Assembly (NCBI RefSeq): GCF_050436995.1
Contig: NC_134769.1
Location: 4,774,001 to 4,838,000 of the forward strand
Direction of reading: 5' to 3'
Length of the DNA: 64,000 nt
From: Anticarsia gemmatalis
Lineage: Eukaryota; Arthropoda; Insecta; Lepidoptera; Erebidae
Part shown: one piece after another, positions 55,201-61,216 of the stretch
Layout of the letters: each line of letters opens with the position of its first letter
How positions within the stretch are numbered: the stretch's first letter is position 1
Notes under the pieces: model-generated
Seen by the model: only the letters and a program-made list of their open reading frames with translations
What the model was told of the DNA's origin: nothing
Databases searched by the model: none
Program-made: the position numbers and the translations under genes

Positions 55201-58200
55201 CTTTGCGTTTATCTTTTTCACTAATAGGTATACACTTATACAGTCTCAAAATTGATTTAAAGTGACAGAACACTATAGACAGCAAGACAGTTATACACCT
55301 ACTATATGTACATATAGTAAAATACTTTTCTTATTACATACATTTAAAGTTTTTACTACACATTAAATATAATAGATTTTTGACCTCATTGTGTCTAGGA
55401 GCTAGCACAAATAATGGTCTTACTTAAAATACGACAAGAATATTAATCCTAAACAAGAAATTACAGCCATTAAGTTAATAGTACAAATTTAACATATTGA
55501 AGAAATCGTTAACAAATTGCAGCCATTAACAATCATGAAATAATTGGTATTTAGCACAAATCATTTCATAAATCACACCTCATGAGTCAGAGCAAAAAAA
55601 TCTATAATTGTATAGCTTATTGAATGAATATTAATGTATTATTCTATATAACAAACAACACAATAAAAACTTGTCTAGAATCATATTACAATCAAGATTA
55701 TTATGTCATGCCTTGAACATACTTTCCATTGATACATAGAAGAGATATATGCATTTCTAAGATTCCATATTGGACTCTTTTTAATATAAGAGTAGATAGC
55801 CCCACAAGACCTAACCCCTCTCTTCGAATGGGAGTAAATGCTTGTCCAGTAGGACAGTAATGGGTTTAAATAAACCCTACAAATAAAATGACTTTAATGA
55901 ACTATTACTCCAACAAACAAATATGACTTGATAAAACCGACTAAAAGAGTAGCACACAACAAATATGAACATTACCATATCTTTGATGCAGTCATACAGT
56001 AACTTTTAAAATATTAAATGCTTCAAGTTTTAATCCAGATTTTATGTTTCTGCTGATATTATAAAGAGATGTCATAAAGCATTATCAATTTTAAATAGTA
56101 TTTGAGTATACTGTCAAGAAAAAAAGTATTGTAAGAAGTACTTATAAAATATGTTTATTTGCTTGAAGAATAGTCGTGATTAGAAGTAAACTGTCTCCAC
56201 AAATATAAACAAATACATCCATTCCAATACCGCAGGGAACAAATGAAAGAATGTACGGTTTTGTACGGACAATATAATTTGCATTTAATAGTTTGCATGC
56301 ATGGGACCGCTGCCGTCTGCATAGCAAATGAGCAGAGAATATTGCTTGGTTGTACGTCATATCTAATTGTGATAGTAGGAATTTTCTGCCTAATTGATAT
56401 GGTAATTGGTTTAGAATTTATTCACGTTTTGTTGGAAAGATGTTTTTGTTTATAAAGACCCTCTGAAAATAGTTAGTAAAGTTAGAAGCAATAAAATTAC
56501 TAGTTCTTAGTTAGTATAAATGCATTTCATTTTCATTCAAATGTTGGACAGACTTTATTTACATTAAAATTGTATTGAGAAATGTAACAAAGTGCAATAT
56601 TTCTTTTTAAACAGCATTAAAACAATTTATTTGTGAAGTTTTTTGCATAAGAACGTAATAGTCAACATTGACCGTTAATCTTAATGTTTGAAGATTACAG
56701 CGTATTTACGTAAACACATTAAATATAATGAGTCAGTCTGTTAATGTTTACGTTATTACTTCATGAATTGCTAACTAAGTTATCTTTAACTGTTGGCAAT
56801 TAAATTGCAAATATGCTTATATCTTAACACACCCAGTATTTTCTTAAGGACATGATTTACTGTAATATTTAAAATAATTACATGATATATGGGGTAGCAG
56901 ACTTAATTATCTATGTATTAATATGAAATTATGAGATGCCCAATGTCCATGCATATATACCCATAATTGGGGGATTTAAATAATATATTGGAATTTTAAC
57001 TCAAGACTTTTCAGCCCTGAGGTTAATAATAATATAGGTAATTTAAATAGGTAGGAGCTATTAAAGAGCTAGTTAAAATTGTAAATCTTGCCCATGGGAA
57101 AAGTTGAAGACCAAATAAGTATTACACACATAAAATCACTCCTTCTTCCCATAGGGGTAGGCAGAGACCACAGAATTCACTTGGTATGATCCTTACAAAC
57201 TTTACTTGCTTCATTCACAGTCATTCATATTATATACCAAGCTAGCTGTGTCAATGATAACTTATATGTTTAATTTCAAAACTTGTTTTACAAACCTCAT
57301 TTACTTCACATTCCTTCATACTCATTGCATTACATAGATATTATATATAGTTATGTTATGTACCTATTTATCATATTGTCATTTGTGCTGCACTTATCTG
57401 TGCAATGTTAACACCCTTCAAGTAATAATTGAGTGGACAGTGTTATGCATGTGATAAGGACAAACCTTGTACTTTTATGAAGCTGTTTATTTTTTTTAAA
57501 TGCCATTTGAAATTACCATAAACTGATTTTTTTTTAGCTGTTGTTCTTTTTTTGTTGTTTTTTTATAAAACCAATGTTGTTCGTTTTTTAAATGGGTAAA
57601 GGCAATTTTTCTATGCCAAAGTAATGTTGAACTAAGTTATGAAAGAAAAAAGACGTAAAATTATAGATTAAAATATGAGGGCTGGATGCCACTCCCAGAT
57701 AAGCTAGATAAACTTGTTTTTTTAAGTTGTTAGAATATTGATGTCCTAAGTTTAAATTTTAATCTAGACTTAACCACAATATGGCTTTCCCACCAGTTAA
57801 TTAAGTTACACAACAGAGTTAAACACTAATCAATAGATTATAATTAGTAGGCTAAGGACAGTAGCAGTTATTATTTAGTACTTATTCGAGTTTGAAGTAT
57901 TCACGTGACAAAAATCGATAAATTTTATGAGACATAAAATTACTTTGAAATCGATAAAGTACTGCAAAAACACTCGTTCTAGACGATTTACTTATATCTT
58001 TGACTAAGAAACAAGGCAAATACGACGTATTTATGTTAAAACGACGGTTAAAAACAATGGAATTCGTGTCATCGGTAACATCGCAGGCATTGAGCGCACC
58101 AAGGCGGACCACACGCGGCCTCAGAAAATACACGCTAAAAACCCGTACGCTAACATACCTTACACAGCAAACCATCCACGGAATATTGCAAAACATTACG

Positions 58201-58365
58201 AGTAAGCAATGTCCCGAATCGAACACGCCGATTTGCCGACAAATCAATTTCAATTAAACTCACATTTTACGCGATATTATGTATTAAAACTTATAAACAT
58301 ACCTGCTCAAACTGCTCCCTGATCTCAGTCCTTTCCTCGTCGGTCAATTTTGAATTATCTGCCAT
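10078..58365 (-). CDS. Fim: Plastin/fimbrin, actin-filament bundling protein (complete, 14 coding exons)
   Basis: Exons in transcript order: 58303-58365, 22061-22147, 21376-21516, 17470-17551, 15511-15664, 14913-15076, 14397-14506, 13737-13931, 13046-13256, 12298-12428, 11786-11933, 11262-11413, 10693-10794, 10078-10254. Every junction is GT-AG, and the phases agree across all 13 introns. The total is 1917 bases, or 638 residues plus TAA, the normal plastin length. Domain order is EF-hand 1 (loop at residues 23-34, DTNGSGYLDLKE), a degenerate EF-hand 2 (about 51-97), then four calponin-homology domains forming two actin-binding modules at about 132-246, 273-390, 395-510 and 525-632. Family hallmarks include PDTIDERAINKKNLT in CH1, FVTPADVV and LNLAFVANLFN in CH2, NWMNSMGV and LVGIAGADINEGN in CH3, and KYAISMARRCGARVYALPED with KPKMIMTVFACLM in CH4. 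The protein is cytoplasmic and cross-links F-actin into tight bundles, as in microvilli and adhesions. Intron 1 is about 36 kb. The C-terminus (DYIPAMDAPVHPA) is longer than in vertebrate plastins. Confidence 0.97.
10287..10432 (+). repeat. Interspersed repeat family C, copy 2 (plastin intron 13)
   Basis: It has ATAACCCAGGTAACTGGGT, GTAAAACACTGGTATTCAGC and GCCGACTCCAACATAGTTTG, the same order of blocks as at 774-960. Confidence 0.7.
10693..10794 (-). CDS. Fim: Plastin exon 13 (residues 547-580, CH4)
   Basis: It encodes VVIDLIDAIKPGSINYDLVL, matching the family's VVDLIDAIQPG.INYDLV. Phase 0 on both sides. Confidence 0.96.
10858..11245 (+). repeat. Lepidopteran interspersed repeat plus tRNA-derived SINE (plastin intron 12)
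   Basis: The stretch 10858-10990 (CTCCGTGCCTCG, GCACGTAAAG, CCACCGGACTATGAGAGTG) is a dispersed repeat familiar from moth genomes and partly shared with 53600-53640. From 11084 a tRNA-derived SINE follows: A-box-like GGAGCAGTGGTTTAG, then GTCCGTTGTTTGTATGTTTG, TAAAAGTCCCCGCGACACAA and a short A-rich tail at 11236-11245. Together they fill most of the intron. Confidence 0.7.
11262..11413 (-). CDS. Fim: Plastin exon 12 (residues 496-546, CH3 end and CH4 start)
   Basis: It encodes ALIWQLMRAYTLSVL, then EIVQWVNNKLSSAGKTSSIR and SFQ. Confidence 0.96.
11786..11933 (-). CDS. Fim: Plastin exon 11 (residues 447-496, CH3)
   Basis: It encodes LRKFMERLENCNYAVELGRQ then LGFSLVGIAGADINEGN. Starts in phase 0 and ends in phase 1. 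Confidence 0.96.
12298..12428 (-). CDS. Fim: Plastin exon 10 (residues 403-446, CH3)
   Basis: It encodes YRNWMNSMGVAPHVNWLYSD, LTDGLVIFQLYDIIKPG and VNWKK, close to vertebrate plastin CH3. Confidence 0.96.
12812..13025 (+). repeat. RTE-like LINE tail with CTGT microsatellite (plastin intron 9)
   Basis: It starts CCATACTAATATTATAAATG, carries a short CTGT run (about 12848-12862), then CCTAAACTACTGAACCAAT, GAAATTTGGTATAGAG and GCGGGTAAAAGCTAGTA. Copies occur at 25065-25228 and 42372-42796 in the same orientation and at 33391-33545, 35904-36121 and 43398-43521 inverted. Assignment to RTE-type LINEs rests on recognition of the family, not on an ORF. Confidence 0.7.
13046..13256 (-). CDS. Fim: Plastin exon 9 (residues 333-403, CH2 end and CH3 start)
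   Basis: It contains RAELMLQQAAKLRC, FVTPADVVGG and LNLAFVANLFNQHPG, then DETREEK. The donor is AAGA|GTAAGT, and an interspersed repeat ends only about 20 bases past it in the intron. Confidence 0.95.
13737..13931 (-). CDS. Fim: Plastin exon 8 (residues 268-332, CH2 first half)
   Basis: It encodes LLALSPEAILLRWVNHQLQS and on to LKQIAPDDSGVTLDALR. It is very GC-rich. Phase 0 on both sides. Confidence 0.95.
14397..14506 (-). CDS. Fim: Plastin exon 7 (residues 231-267)
   Basis: It encodes GKPHLVLGLLWQIIRIGLFN, the last helix of CH1, and the linker into CH2. Confidence 0.95.
14913..15076 (-). CDS. Fim: Plastin exon 6 (residues 176-231, CH1 second half)
   Basis: It contains the plastin signature INHSCPDTIDERAINKKNLT, then the AIGCNIVNIDAHDL motif. 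Starts in phase 2 and ends in phase 1. Confidence 0.96.
15511..15664 (-). CDS. Fim: Plastin exon 5 (residues 125-176, CH1 first half)
   Basis: It encodes VRLEEQMAFSGWINSNLEHD through KLKDGLIL. Starts in phase 1 and ends in phase 2. Confidence 0.95.
15806..17287. mobile_element. Non-autonomous DNA element of about 1.5 kb in plastin intron 4, with a perfect 29-bp hairpin at one end
   Basis: The left end is a perfect inverted repeat with 29-base arms (15806-15834 and 15841-15869) and the loop TGCACG. Inside it, 15876-15923 is repeated inverted at 17200-17247 (48 bases, core ACGTATACGTGCACGTGTTC, a few mismatches). At the right edge, 17260-17287 repeats one hairpin arm in direct orientation (CGCTATCAAATTATCATCAA). 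The interior has no open frame of note and is AT-rich apart from 15960-16035. It fills most of the 1.8-kb intron. The superfamily is unknown. Confidence 0.6.
17470..17551 (-). CDS. Fim: Plastin exon 4 (residues 98-125)
   Basis: It encodes the linker VASTFKQAVSKKENLEHLGG then MSEASSD, matching the family's TFRKAINRKEG...LGGTSELSSEG region. Ends in phase 1. Confidence 0.94.
17696..17884 (-). repeat. tRNA-derived SINE (plastin intron 4)
   Basis: Read on the minus strand, it shows the B box GTGGGTTCGATTCCCACACGG and the conserved block GGACTTTTACAAAC reversed (GTTTGTAAAAGTCC). It is the same family as 11084, 19011 and 21184. It ends about 150 bases from plastin exon 4. Confidence 0.7.
19011..19194 (+). 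repeat. tRNA-derived SINE (plastin intron 3)
   Basis: A box GTGGCGCAGTGGTTTAAG, then GTGAGTTCGATAC as a decayed B box, ATCCGTTGTTTGTATGCTTG, GTCCCCGCGACACAAAAGG and an A-rich tail. No A/B-box promoter-driven gene is implied; it is a repeat copy. Confidence 0.75.
19329..19520. mobile_element. hAT-type MITE with intact 8-bp target-site duplication (plastin intron 3)
   Basis: The termini are CAGTGGTTCCCAACC and GGTTGGGAGCCCCTG, imperfect 15-base inverted repeats. They are flanked on both sides by ATCTAACA (19321-19328 and 19521-19528), a perfect 8-base duplication, the hallmark of hAT insertion. The element is 192 bases, non-coding, with internal repeats of GTGGTC. Confidence 0.85.
20765..20942. 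mobile_element. MITE family G, best-preserved copy
   Basis: The termini are inverted: CTCTACTGCTATCGACTACC plus GACAACCG at the left, and CGGTTGTCGGTAGTCAATAG plus TGGTAGAGA at the right. The core has CTGATCAGCGCCTCTGACGG. Related copies are at 5569-5700 and 28742-28890. Confidence 0.7.
21184..21360 (+). repeat. tRNA-derived SINE (plastin intron 3)
   Basis: A box GAGTGGCGCAGTGGTAAAG and B box GTGGTTCGATTCCCACACG are both intact, then TATCCGTTGTTTGTAAAAG, CCCCGCAACACAG and an A-rich tail that stops 15 bases from plastin exon 3's donor. The TGTTTCAG-type block matches the other copies. Confidence 0.8.
21376..21516 (-). CDS. Fim: Plastin exon 3 (residues 51-97, second EF-hand)
   Basis: It encodes VRCMIEEYYD, a Gly/Asn-rich insert, and ISLTEFEELC. 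Aligning on I81 and E85 puts G, A, K and A at loop positions 1, 3, 5 and 7, so the usual calcium ligands are absent. Phase 0 on both sides. Confidence 0.94.
22061..22147 (-). CDS. Fim: Plastin exon 2 (residues 22-50)
   Basis: It encodes the canonical calcium loop DTNGSGYLDLKE and the following helix to IPQWK. Acceptor TTTGTTACAG, donor AAG|GTAAAC, phase 0. Confidence 0.95.
24449..24668 (-). repeat. Diverged LINE-tail-like repeat with CAGT microsatellite
   Basis: CCTTCGTCCGCGTGG, the signature of inverted RTE-like tails in this window, is followed by ACTTTCATCCCCTATTTTAT and a GTCAGTCAGTCAGTCAC run. It is old and diverged. Confidence 0.5.
25065..25228 (+). repeat. RTE-like LINE tail, copy 2
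   Basis: TGTTTGTCTGTCTGTTACTC, AATCACGCCTAAACTACTGA, GAAATTTGGTATGGAG and GTCGCGGGTAAAAA match the copy at 12812. Confidence 0.7.
25657..25710 (+). repeat. Fragment of a lepidopteran repeat (CTCTGCCTACC family)
   Basis: CGTCTCTGCCTACCCTTATG and AAAGGCGTGATATTACGTA recur at 44041-44100 (same strand) and, inverted, at 27495-27535, 54188-54235 and 57131-57180. Confidence 0.6.
28742..28890. mobile_element. MITE family G, inverted copy
   Basis: The left terminus is GCGATTCGATTATCGAGTG and the right is ACCGGTTGTCGGTACTCGAT plus AATAGTAGAAAATTG. The core GAGGCGCTGATTAGATTTTC matches the 20765 copy in the opposite orientation. Confidence 0.6.
29170..29225. repeat. GC-rich hairpin repeat
   Basis: GGGGGCAC GGAA GTGCCCCC (about 29172-29191) is a perfect 8-base stem, followed by GCGGCACGGCCGTAAC after an A9 run. 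It is a strong GC island inside an AT-rich intron, probably the end of a dispersed element. Confidence 0.45.
29846..30318. mobile_element. Foldback MITE with arms of about 195 bp in plastin intron 1
   Basis: The left arm (29846 to about 30040) is repeated inverted, nearly base for base, at about 30124-30318. It begins ATGCCATCAAAAACATTCTG and includes CTCAAGTCTCGCCGTAAAAA, GTCGATTAATCTATTTAGTC and GGACCTTCTGTCTTAAG. Only about 83 bases separate the arms, and there is no coding capacity. The high arm identity suggests recent movement or ongoing gene conversion. No clear target duplication is visible. Confidence 0.8.
30935..31200 (-). repeat. Interspersed repeat family C, copy 3, with internal tandem duplication
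   Basis: It is inverted relative to copies 1 and 2. The segment GGCTATAACACGATACTCCT / GGCTATAACACGATACCCCT, with its neighbouring ACCAGTATTTTACA block, occurs twice about 85 bases apart, so one part of the unit is duplicated in tandem. Confidence 0.7.
31467..31763. mobile_element. hAT-type MITE with near-perfect target-site duplication
   Basis: TAGGGCTGCCAG at the left and CTGGCAGCCCTA at the right are exact 12-base inverted termini. The flanks CACGTACA (31459-31466) and GACGTACA (31764-31771) match at 7 of 8 positions. The element is 297 bases and non-coding. Confidence 0.75.
32082..32190 (+). repeat. Lepidopteran LINE-derived fragment, copy 1
   Basis: GCCATGCTGGGCAAGGATCT, CTCCCGAACGAGGAAGGGGTT and ACCATGCTGGCCAGGTGAGG correspond block by block to 33198-33290. 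Confidence 0.6.
33198..33290 (+). repeat. Lepidopteran LINE-derived fragment, copy 2
   Basis: CCCAATGCTGGGCAAGTGTC, CTCCCGTAATGAGGGAGGCT and CCACGCTGGCCAATTGCGAG: same family as 32082. Confidence 0.6.
33391..33545 (-). repeat. RTE-like LINE tail, inverted copy
   Basis: CACGACTTCGTCCGCGTGGA, AATCCCGATTCCTCGGGAAC, GGGATAAAAAGTAGC and TTTCGCATTTATAATATTAT: the mirror of the family at 12812. Confidence 0.65.
35904..36121 (-). repeat. RTE-like LINE tail, inverted copy
   Basis: AGTTCCGTCCGTGAATACCC, AATCCCGATCCCTCGGGAAC, ATAATCGGTTCAGTAGTATT and TTTCGTATTTATAATATTTA. Confidence 0.65.
41884..42110 (+). repeat. Dispersed insect repeat (GGGTTCGGTATCC family)
   Basis: AGGGTTCGGTATCCAAAGGG, CTGTTTGTCACCAGACTGTA and TCTCATGAACCATGATAAAG form a recognisable, widely dispersed insect repeat; it is diverged here. 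Confidence 0.6.
42372..42796 (+). repeat. RTE-like LINE tail, copy 3, with CTGT microsatellite and internal insertion
   Basis: TAATCCATACTAATATTATA, a GTCTGTCTGTCTGTCTGTCTG run at about 42407-42427, TTTACCCCGGGAAAATGACG, then about 170 AT-rich bases before the expected end GCGGAGCCGCACGGGTCAGC. It is the longest copy in the window. Confidence 0.7.
43398..43521 (-). repeat. RTE-like LINE tail, inverted short copy
   Basis: ACTAGATGCCGCCCACGACT, TCGTCCGCGTAGAAACCC and TAATCGGTTCAGCAGTATTG. Confidence 0.6.
43945..44105 (+). repeat. SINE-like repeat, head shared with 53532
   Basis: AAAGGTCAGGTGCGTAGTAC and TCGTAACCGGC are identical at 53532-53562. The copy continues to the CTCTGCCTACCCCTATAGG block and a TATGTATGTATG tail, so it may be a full element. 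Confidence 0.6.
53532..53720 (+). repeat. SINE-like repeat, second copy
   Basis: It has the same 31-base head as at 43945, then GAGAGTCTCCGTGCTACGGA, GGGCACGTTAAAAGTCGGTC and TTCGGACGGCTTGAACAAC. The middle also matches part of 10858-10920. Confidence 0.6.
57131..57180 (-). repeat. Fragment of the CTCTGCCTACC repeat family, inverted
   Basis: CTTCCCATAGGGGTAGGCAG, preceded by AAAATCACTCCTT; it mirrors 44041-44090. Confidence 0.55.
58303..58365 (-). CDS. Fim: Plastin exon 1 (residues 1-21)
   Basis: It encodes MADNSKLTDEERTEIREQFE plus Q, the first helix of EF-hand 1. The ATG sits in GACGATGGC. The donor is CAG|GTATGT, phase 0. Confidence 0.93.
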
Positions 58366-58592
58366 CGTCACACAAGTAAAATCACAAAAACTAGGATCAC
58401 ATCGACAACTTAGCAAGTGTTTGATGTATGTACGCTCTTTTCACAGTTCACTTATTTACTAGCGGTATACGTATAAAAATAAAAATGTAATATGAAAATC
58501 ACAGCACTCGGCAACTAGTGGAAGCGAAGGAAACGCACTATAAAATTACTACAACGCGGTCTCGCTACACAGTCTCGTAAAGCGAGTGCAAA

Positions 58593-58601
58593 TTATAAAT
58601 A
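58593..58601 (-). promoter_or_regulatory. Fim: Candidate plastin core promoter (TATA-like)
   Basis: The minus strand reads TATTTATAATTTGCACTCGC. A start near 58565 would give a 5' UTR of about 200 bases. The surrounding 58500-58630 is relatively GC-rich (TGCGCAGTGGTCGG upstream). No upstream ATG in good context was identified, and no splice junction in the 5' UTR is evident. Confidence 0.35.
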
Positions 58602-58630
58602 CGTCAAGTCAACCGACCACTGCGCAGCGG

Positions 58631-59394
58631 TTGTTTAGAGATGCGCGTCACAGTCGCTAACTTAATTTCGAGTTATCGATATAACTTAGGCGACAAACCG
58701 ATTAAAACATAAATTGTTAATGGAGTTCACTCATGTTTGAAACTTAAATGTATTCATTTCTATATTGTAAATTAAATAGTTATTTATTAGAGTACAAAAC
58801 TTTTTGTCACTTTTACGTAGTATGCATACAAACTTGATAAAATCGCGCCTTATCATATTTAGGAGGAAAATAATGCCATTTTGTAAAGTTAACGGTAGGT
58901 AGTTAAAACTTAAAACAAGGGAAAGAAATGGAATCAGAAATCAACGAATATTTAGAAAAGTAGGAAATCGCCTATTTATTTTGTCCTTCAGAGACGTTTG
59001 TAATTTTTAAAAACTTTATAGATCATAAATTTAAATTTTTAGTTAAAAAGTTAGTGCAAAAACTGCTTTATACATTTATAAAATTTTATGCCAGCCCAAT
59101 ATATATCAATGAAATTATCAATTCGATATTAACATAATCGAATACACACATCACTATGGAATAGCGTTGCCGAATGCTGTTTGTGAGTAATGTTGCTATA
59201 TAATTGAACAAGAAAACTAATAATGACGCGAACCAAAATGTTTTATTAAATATTTAAATTAAATTTAAATATCCCTTTTAAATTAACCCCATTACTATTA
59301 TTAAATTGCAACGAATTCAACAAATCAATAAAAGAAGTAAAAAGTCTTCATACTTAAATATGGCAATACAAAACACAATGCCCTTATTAAACAA
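58631..59394. other. Intergenic DNA between plastin and the heat-shock array
   Basis: AT-rich, with no open frame or repeat that I can place. Confidence 0.5.
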
Positions 59395-59408
59395 AGCGCC
59401 ATCTAGTG
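59395..59408 (-). promoter_or_regulatory. CTCF-like insulator motif
   Basis: AGCGCCATCTAGTG reads CACTAGATGGCGCT on the minus strand, close to the insect CTCF core (AGATGGCGC type) as I recall it. It lies between plastin and the heat-shock gene. A single motif match is weak evidence. Confidence 0.3.
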
Positions 59409-59500
59409 ACATAGAAATGTTGAAGTTTATAAATGCGATTCCGTTATTATTTCGCCGCCGAAGCTAGTTTCGCTACTCGCTCCAAGATGGCAGTAACGCT

Positions 59501-59577
59501 GTATATACCTTTCTAGAATGTGTCCTCTGCGATAGAATTGAAAGCAACGTTCCAGAATTTCAAGGAATATTCTACAA
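59501..59577 (-). promoter_or_regulatory. Heat-shock-element array with TATA, facing plastin
   Basis: TTCTAGAA lies at 59511-59518. GAA or TTC units then occur at 59535, 59540, 59550, 59555, 59565 and 59570, all in one 5-base register, including the perfect pairs TTCCAGAA (59550-59557) and GAATATTC (59565-59572). This is a strong binding array for heat-shock factor. GTATATAC at 59501-59508 lies on the low-coordinate side, so the usual order (array, then TATA) exists only on the minus strand, toward plastin 1.1 kb away. The sequence AGATGGCAGTAACGCTGTATATA next to it resembles the Hsp20 gene's own AGATGGCGTTACCGTATATA. Confidence 0.7.
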
Positions 59578-59582
59578 AGTTC

Positions 59583-60394
59583 GATACAGGGCAGATAAAC
59601 CGTGGGGTCGCATTATTTTGATAACATTAGGATAACAGAAGAAAAAAAATTATATTGATCTATAAAATAAGAAAAGTAGCGAATTGTATATGATGCATAA
59701 GCACATAATTATGAGGACAAATTTTGTGATATTCGAATTAAATATATTTTTTTATGATCTTGTTTTGAAAGTTGTTGTTACCTATCTAGGCAATTATTGT
59801 TATTTGCGCTTTACAAATTTTATTAACGAATGTTTTATTGTGCGATTGTAAATATATGCAAAGAATAAATTTTATTTATAATGTTAATGACTTATATAAT
59901 GAAAACTAAGACCTTAACTTATTAATTGAAATAGTTTATGTTCAGTTAGTAAATATGTTCATAATGATAAGTATTTTAATTGACGTCTTTTCGTGCTGTG
60001 TACACTAACGTCATTTAGTTAGTTAATATGATTTGCCAAAGTTTAAATAAAATAGGTACGGTGAGCTATTTACCATCCGCATTCATATTTTTTAATATAA
60101 TTACTGTGCAAGGTTGCTAAATAAAATACTAATTTATTTTTCTTTTAATGTTTATGCGAAAGTAATTTTACACGTTGAGTAAAATTAATATCATATTCTG
60201 TATAAACAAATTATGTAAAGTAGATGCCTACGCAAAAAAGATAAATTTAATGTACCAAAAATACTCAAAATCATTTAACATGTATTTACATTTCATACGC
60301 TTCAACTAGTTACAATGTTTTTAACGCCTGCCAAAGTATAGTTAGTAATAATTATACAACACAACAATGCGACCCGTTGCTTGAGCTTCCTTCC
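59583..60394. other. AT-rich spacer upstream of the Hsp20 gene
   Basis: No open frame or repeat was recognised. It separates the distal heat-shock array from the proximal promoter. Confidence 0.5.
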
Positions 60395-60399
60395 ATCGC

Positions 60400-60466
60400 G
60401 AAAGTTCCACTCAATTCTAGTAGATGGCGTTACCGTATATAATCGCGGTGCGCGCGCTGTTCGTCA
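60400..60466 (+). promoter_or_regulatory. Hsp20 core promoter: proximal heat-shock element, TATA and start region
   Basis: GAAAGTTC (60400-60407) is a perfect inverted pair, with a third in-register TTC at 60415-60417. TATATAA follows at 60436-60442. About 30 bases on, GTCAACAGTTGAATTTGAAC resembles insect hsp leader starts, placing transcription start at about 60463-60467 and a 5' UTR of about 120 bases ending in the A-rich AAGAAAAAATG. Confidence 0.7.
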
Positions 60467-60588
60467 ACAGTTGAATTTGAACAAGCGACAAGCGAGTTTG
60501 AAGGAAGCAATTTGGAGGAGAATTTCTCTTCGCTCTTCGAAATACTCGAATTATTCTAGTCTGAAGCGTTAAATATCGATAAGAAAAA

Positions 60589-61119
60589 ATGTCTCTGCTA
60601 CCGTATTTGTTTGACTACGAGATGGAGCGTCCCCGGCGCCTGTTGGACCAACATTTCGGGTTGGGGTTGACGCCGGACGACTTTCTGAGCATCGCGGCTG
60701 GTCCGTTGATGAGCAGGGAGTACTACCGGCCTTGGCGTCACATGGCTGCAGCTACCCGGGACTTCGGTTCAAGCATCAAGTCGGACAAAGATAAATTCCA
60801 AGTGAACCTGGATGTCCAGCATTTTTCGCCTGAAGAGATCAGCGTGAAGACTGCGGATGGGTATATTGTGGTTGAAGGTAAACATGAGGAGAAGAAAGAC
60901 CAGCATGGGTTCATATCCCGTCAGTTTACTCGACGGTATGCGCTGCCAGAGGGCTGTACTCCTGAAGCTGTGGAGTCCCGTCTCTCGTCGGATGGTGTGC
61001 TGACGGTGACCGCGCCAAGGAAGGTTCCTCTCGCCGTGCAAGGAGAACGCAAGGTGCCCATCGCCCAAACCGGACCTGTTCGCAAAGAAGTCAAAGACCA
61101 AGCTAATGGCGACAAGTAA
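60589..61119 (+). CDS. Small heat-shock protein, alpha-crystallin/Hsp20 family (176 residues, intronless)
   Basis: It is a complete single-exon frame starting MSLLPYLFDY and ending at TAA 61117-61119. The N-terminal region (1-63) is hydrophobic and variable, as usual. The alpha-crystallin domain spans about 64-146: KFQVNLDVQHFSPEEISVK, GYIVVEGKHEEKKDQHGFIS, RQFTRRYALP (R115 aligns with the R120 of alpha-B crystallin) and LSSDGVLTVTAPRK. VPI at 156-158 is an I-X-I/V-type motif that docks on neighbouring subunits. The protein is an ATP-independent holdase that forms oligomers and keeps heat-damaged proteins soluble. Length and sequence type fit the lepidopteran Hsp19-21 group and l(2)efl-like proteins. 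Lack of introns and an A-rich leader suit rapid heat induction. It is transcribed away from plastin, with a heat-shock element at 60400 and the polyadenylation signal at 61211. Confidence 0.97.
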   Translation: MSLLPYLFDYEMERPRRLLDQHFGLGLTPDDFLSIAAGPLMSREYYRPWRHMAAATRDFGSSIKSDKDKFQVNLDVQHFSPEEISVKTADGYIVVEGKHEEKKDQHGFISRQFTRRYALPEGCTPEAVESRLSSDGVLTVTAPRKVPLAVQGERKVPIAQTGPVRKEVKDQANGDK

Positions 61120-61210
61120 AGATTCCTCCGTATTTCAGTTACCTACAACTTCGATTATTTTAAAGTACTGATTTTAATTTACTTTTACTAAGACTGATTT
61201 GTTTTAAGGT

Positions 61211-61216
61211 AATAAA
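61211..61216 (+). terminator. Polyadenylation signal of the Hsp20 gene
   Basis: AATAAA lies about 92 bases after the stop, followed by TTTTGTCTTTTATTTTA as the downstream U/GU-rich element. Confidence 0.7.

Larger units (their letters stand above)
42797..58302. other. Plastin intron 1, 5' part: no gene seen
   Basis: No supported exon was found in this stretch. It contains the SINE-like repeats at 43945 and 53532, an inverted RTE-like tail at 43398, a GC-rich patch at about 45590-45680, CTCTGCCTACC-type fragments at 54188 and 57131, and poly-T tracts near 57489-57580. Open frames at 45525-45818 and 57882-58257 are discussed among the findings. Confidence 0.55.

Noticed and set aside
60381..60572. 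63-codon open frame upstream of the Hsp20 start
   Set aside because: It spans the promoter, TATA box and 5' UTR of the Hsp20 gene, and the TATA position puts its ATG upstream of transcription start.
60769..61115. Minus-strand open frames of 110 and 64 codons over the Hsp20 gene
   Set aside because: They lie antisense to a clear alpha-crystallin gene and arise from its GC-rich codons.
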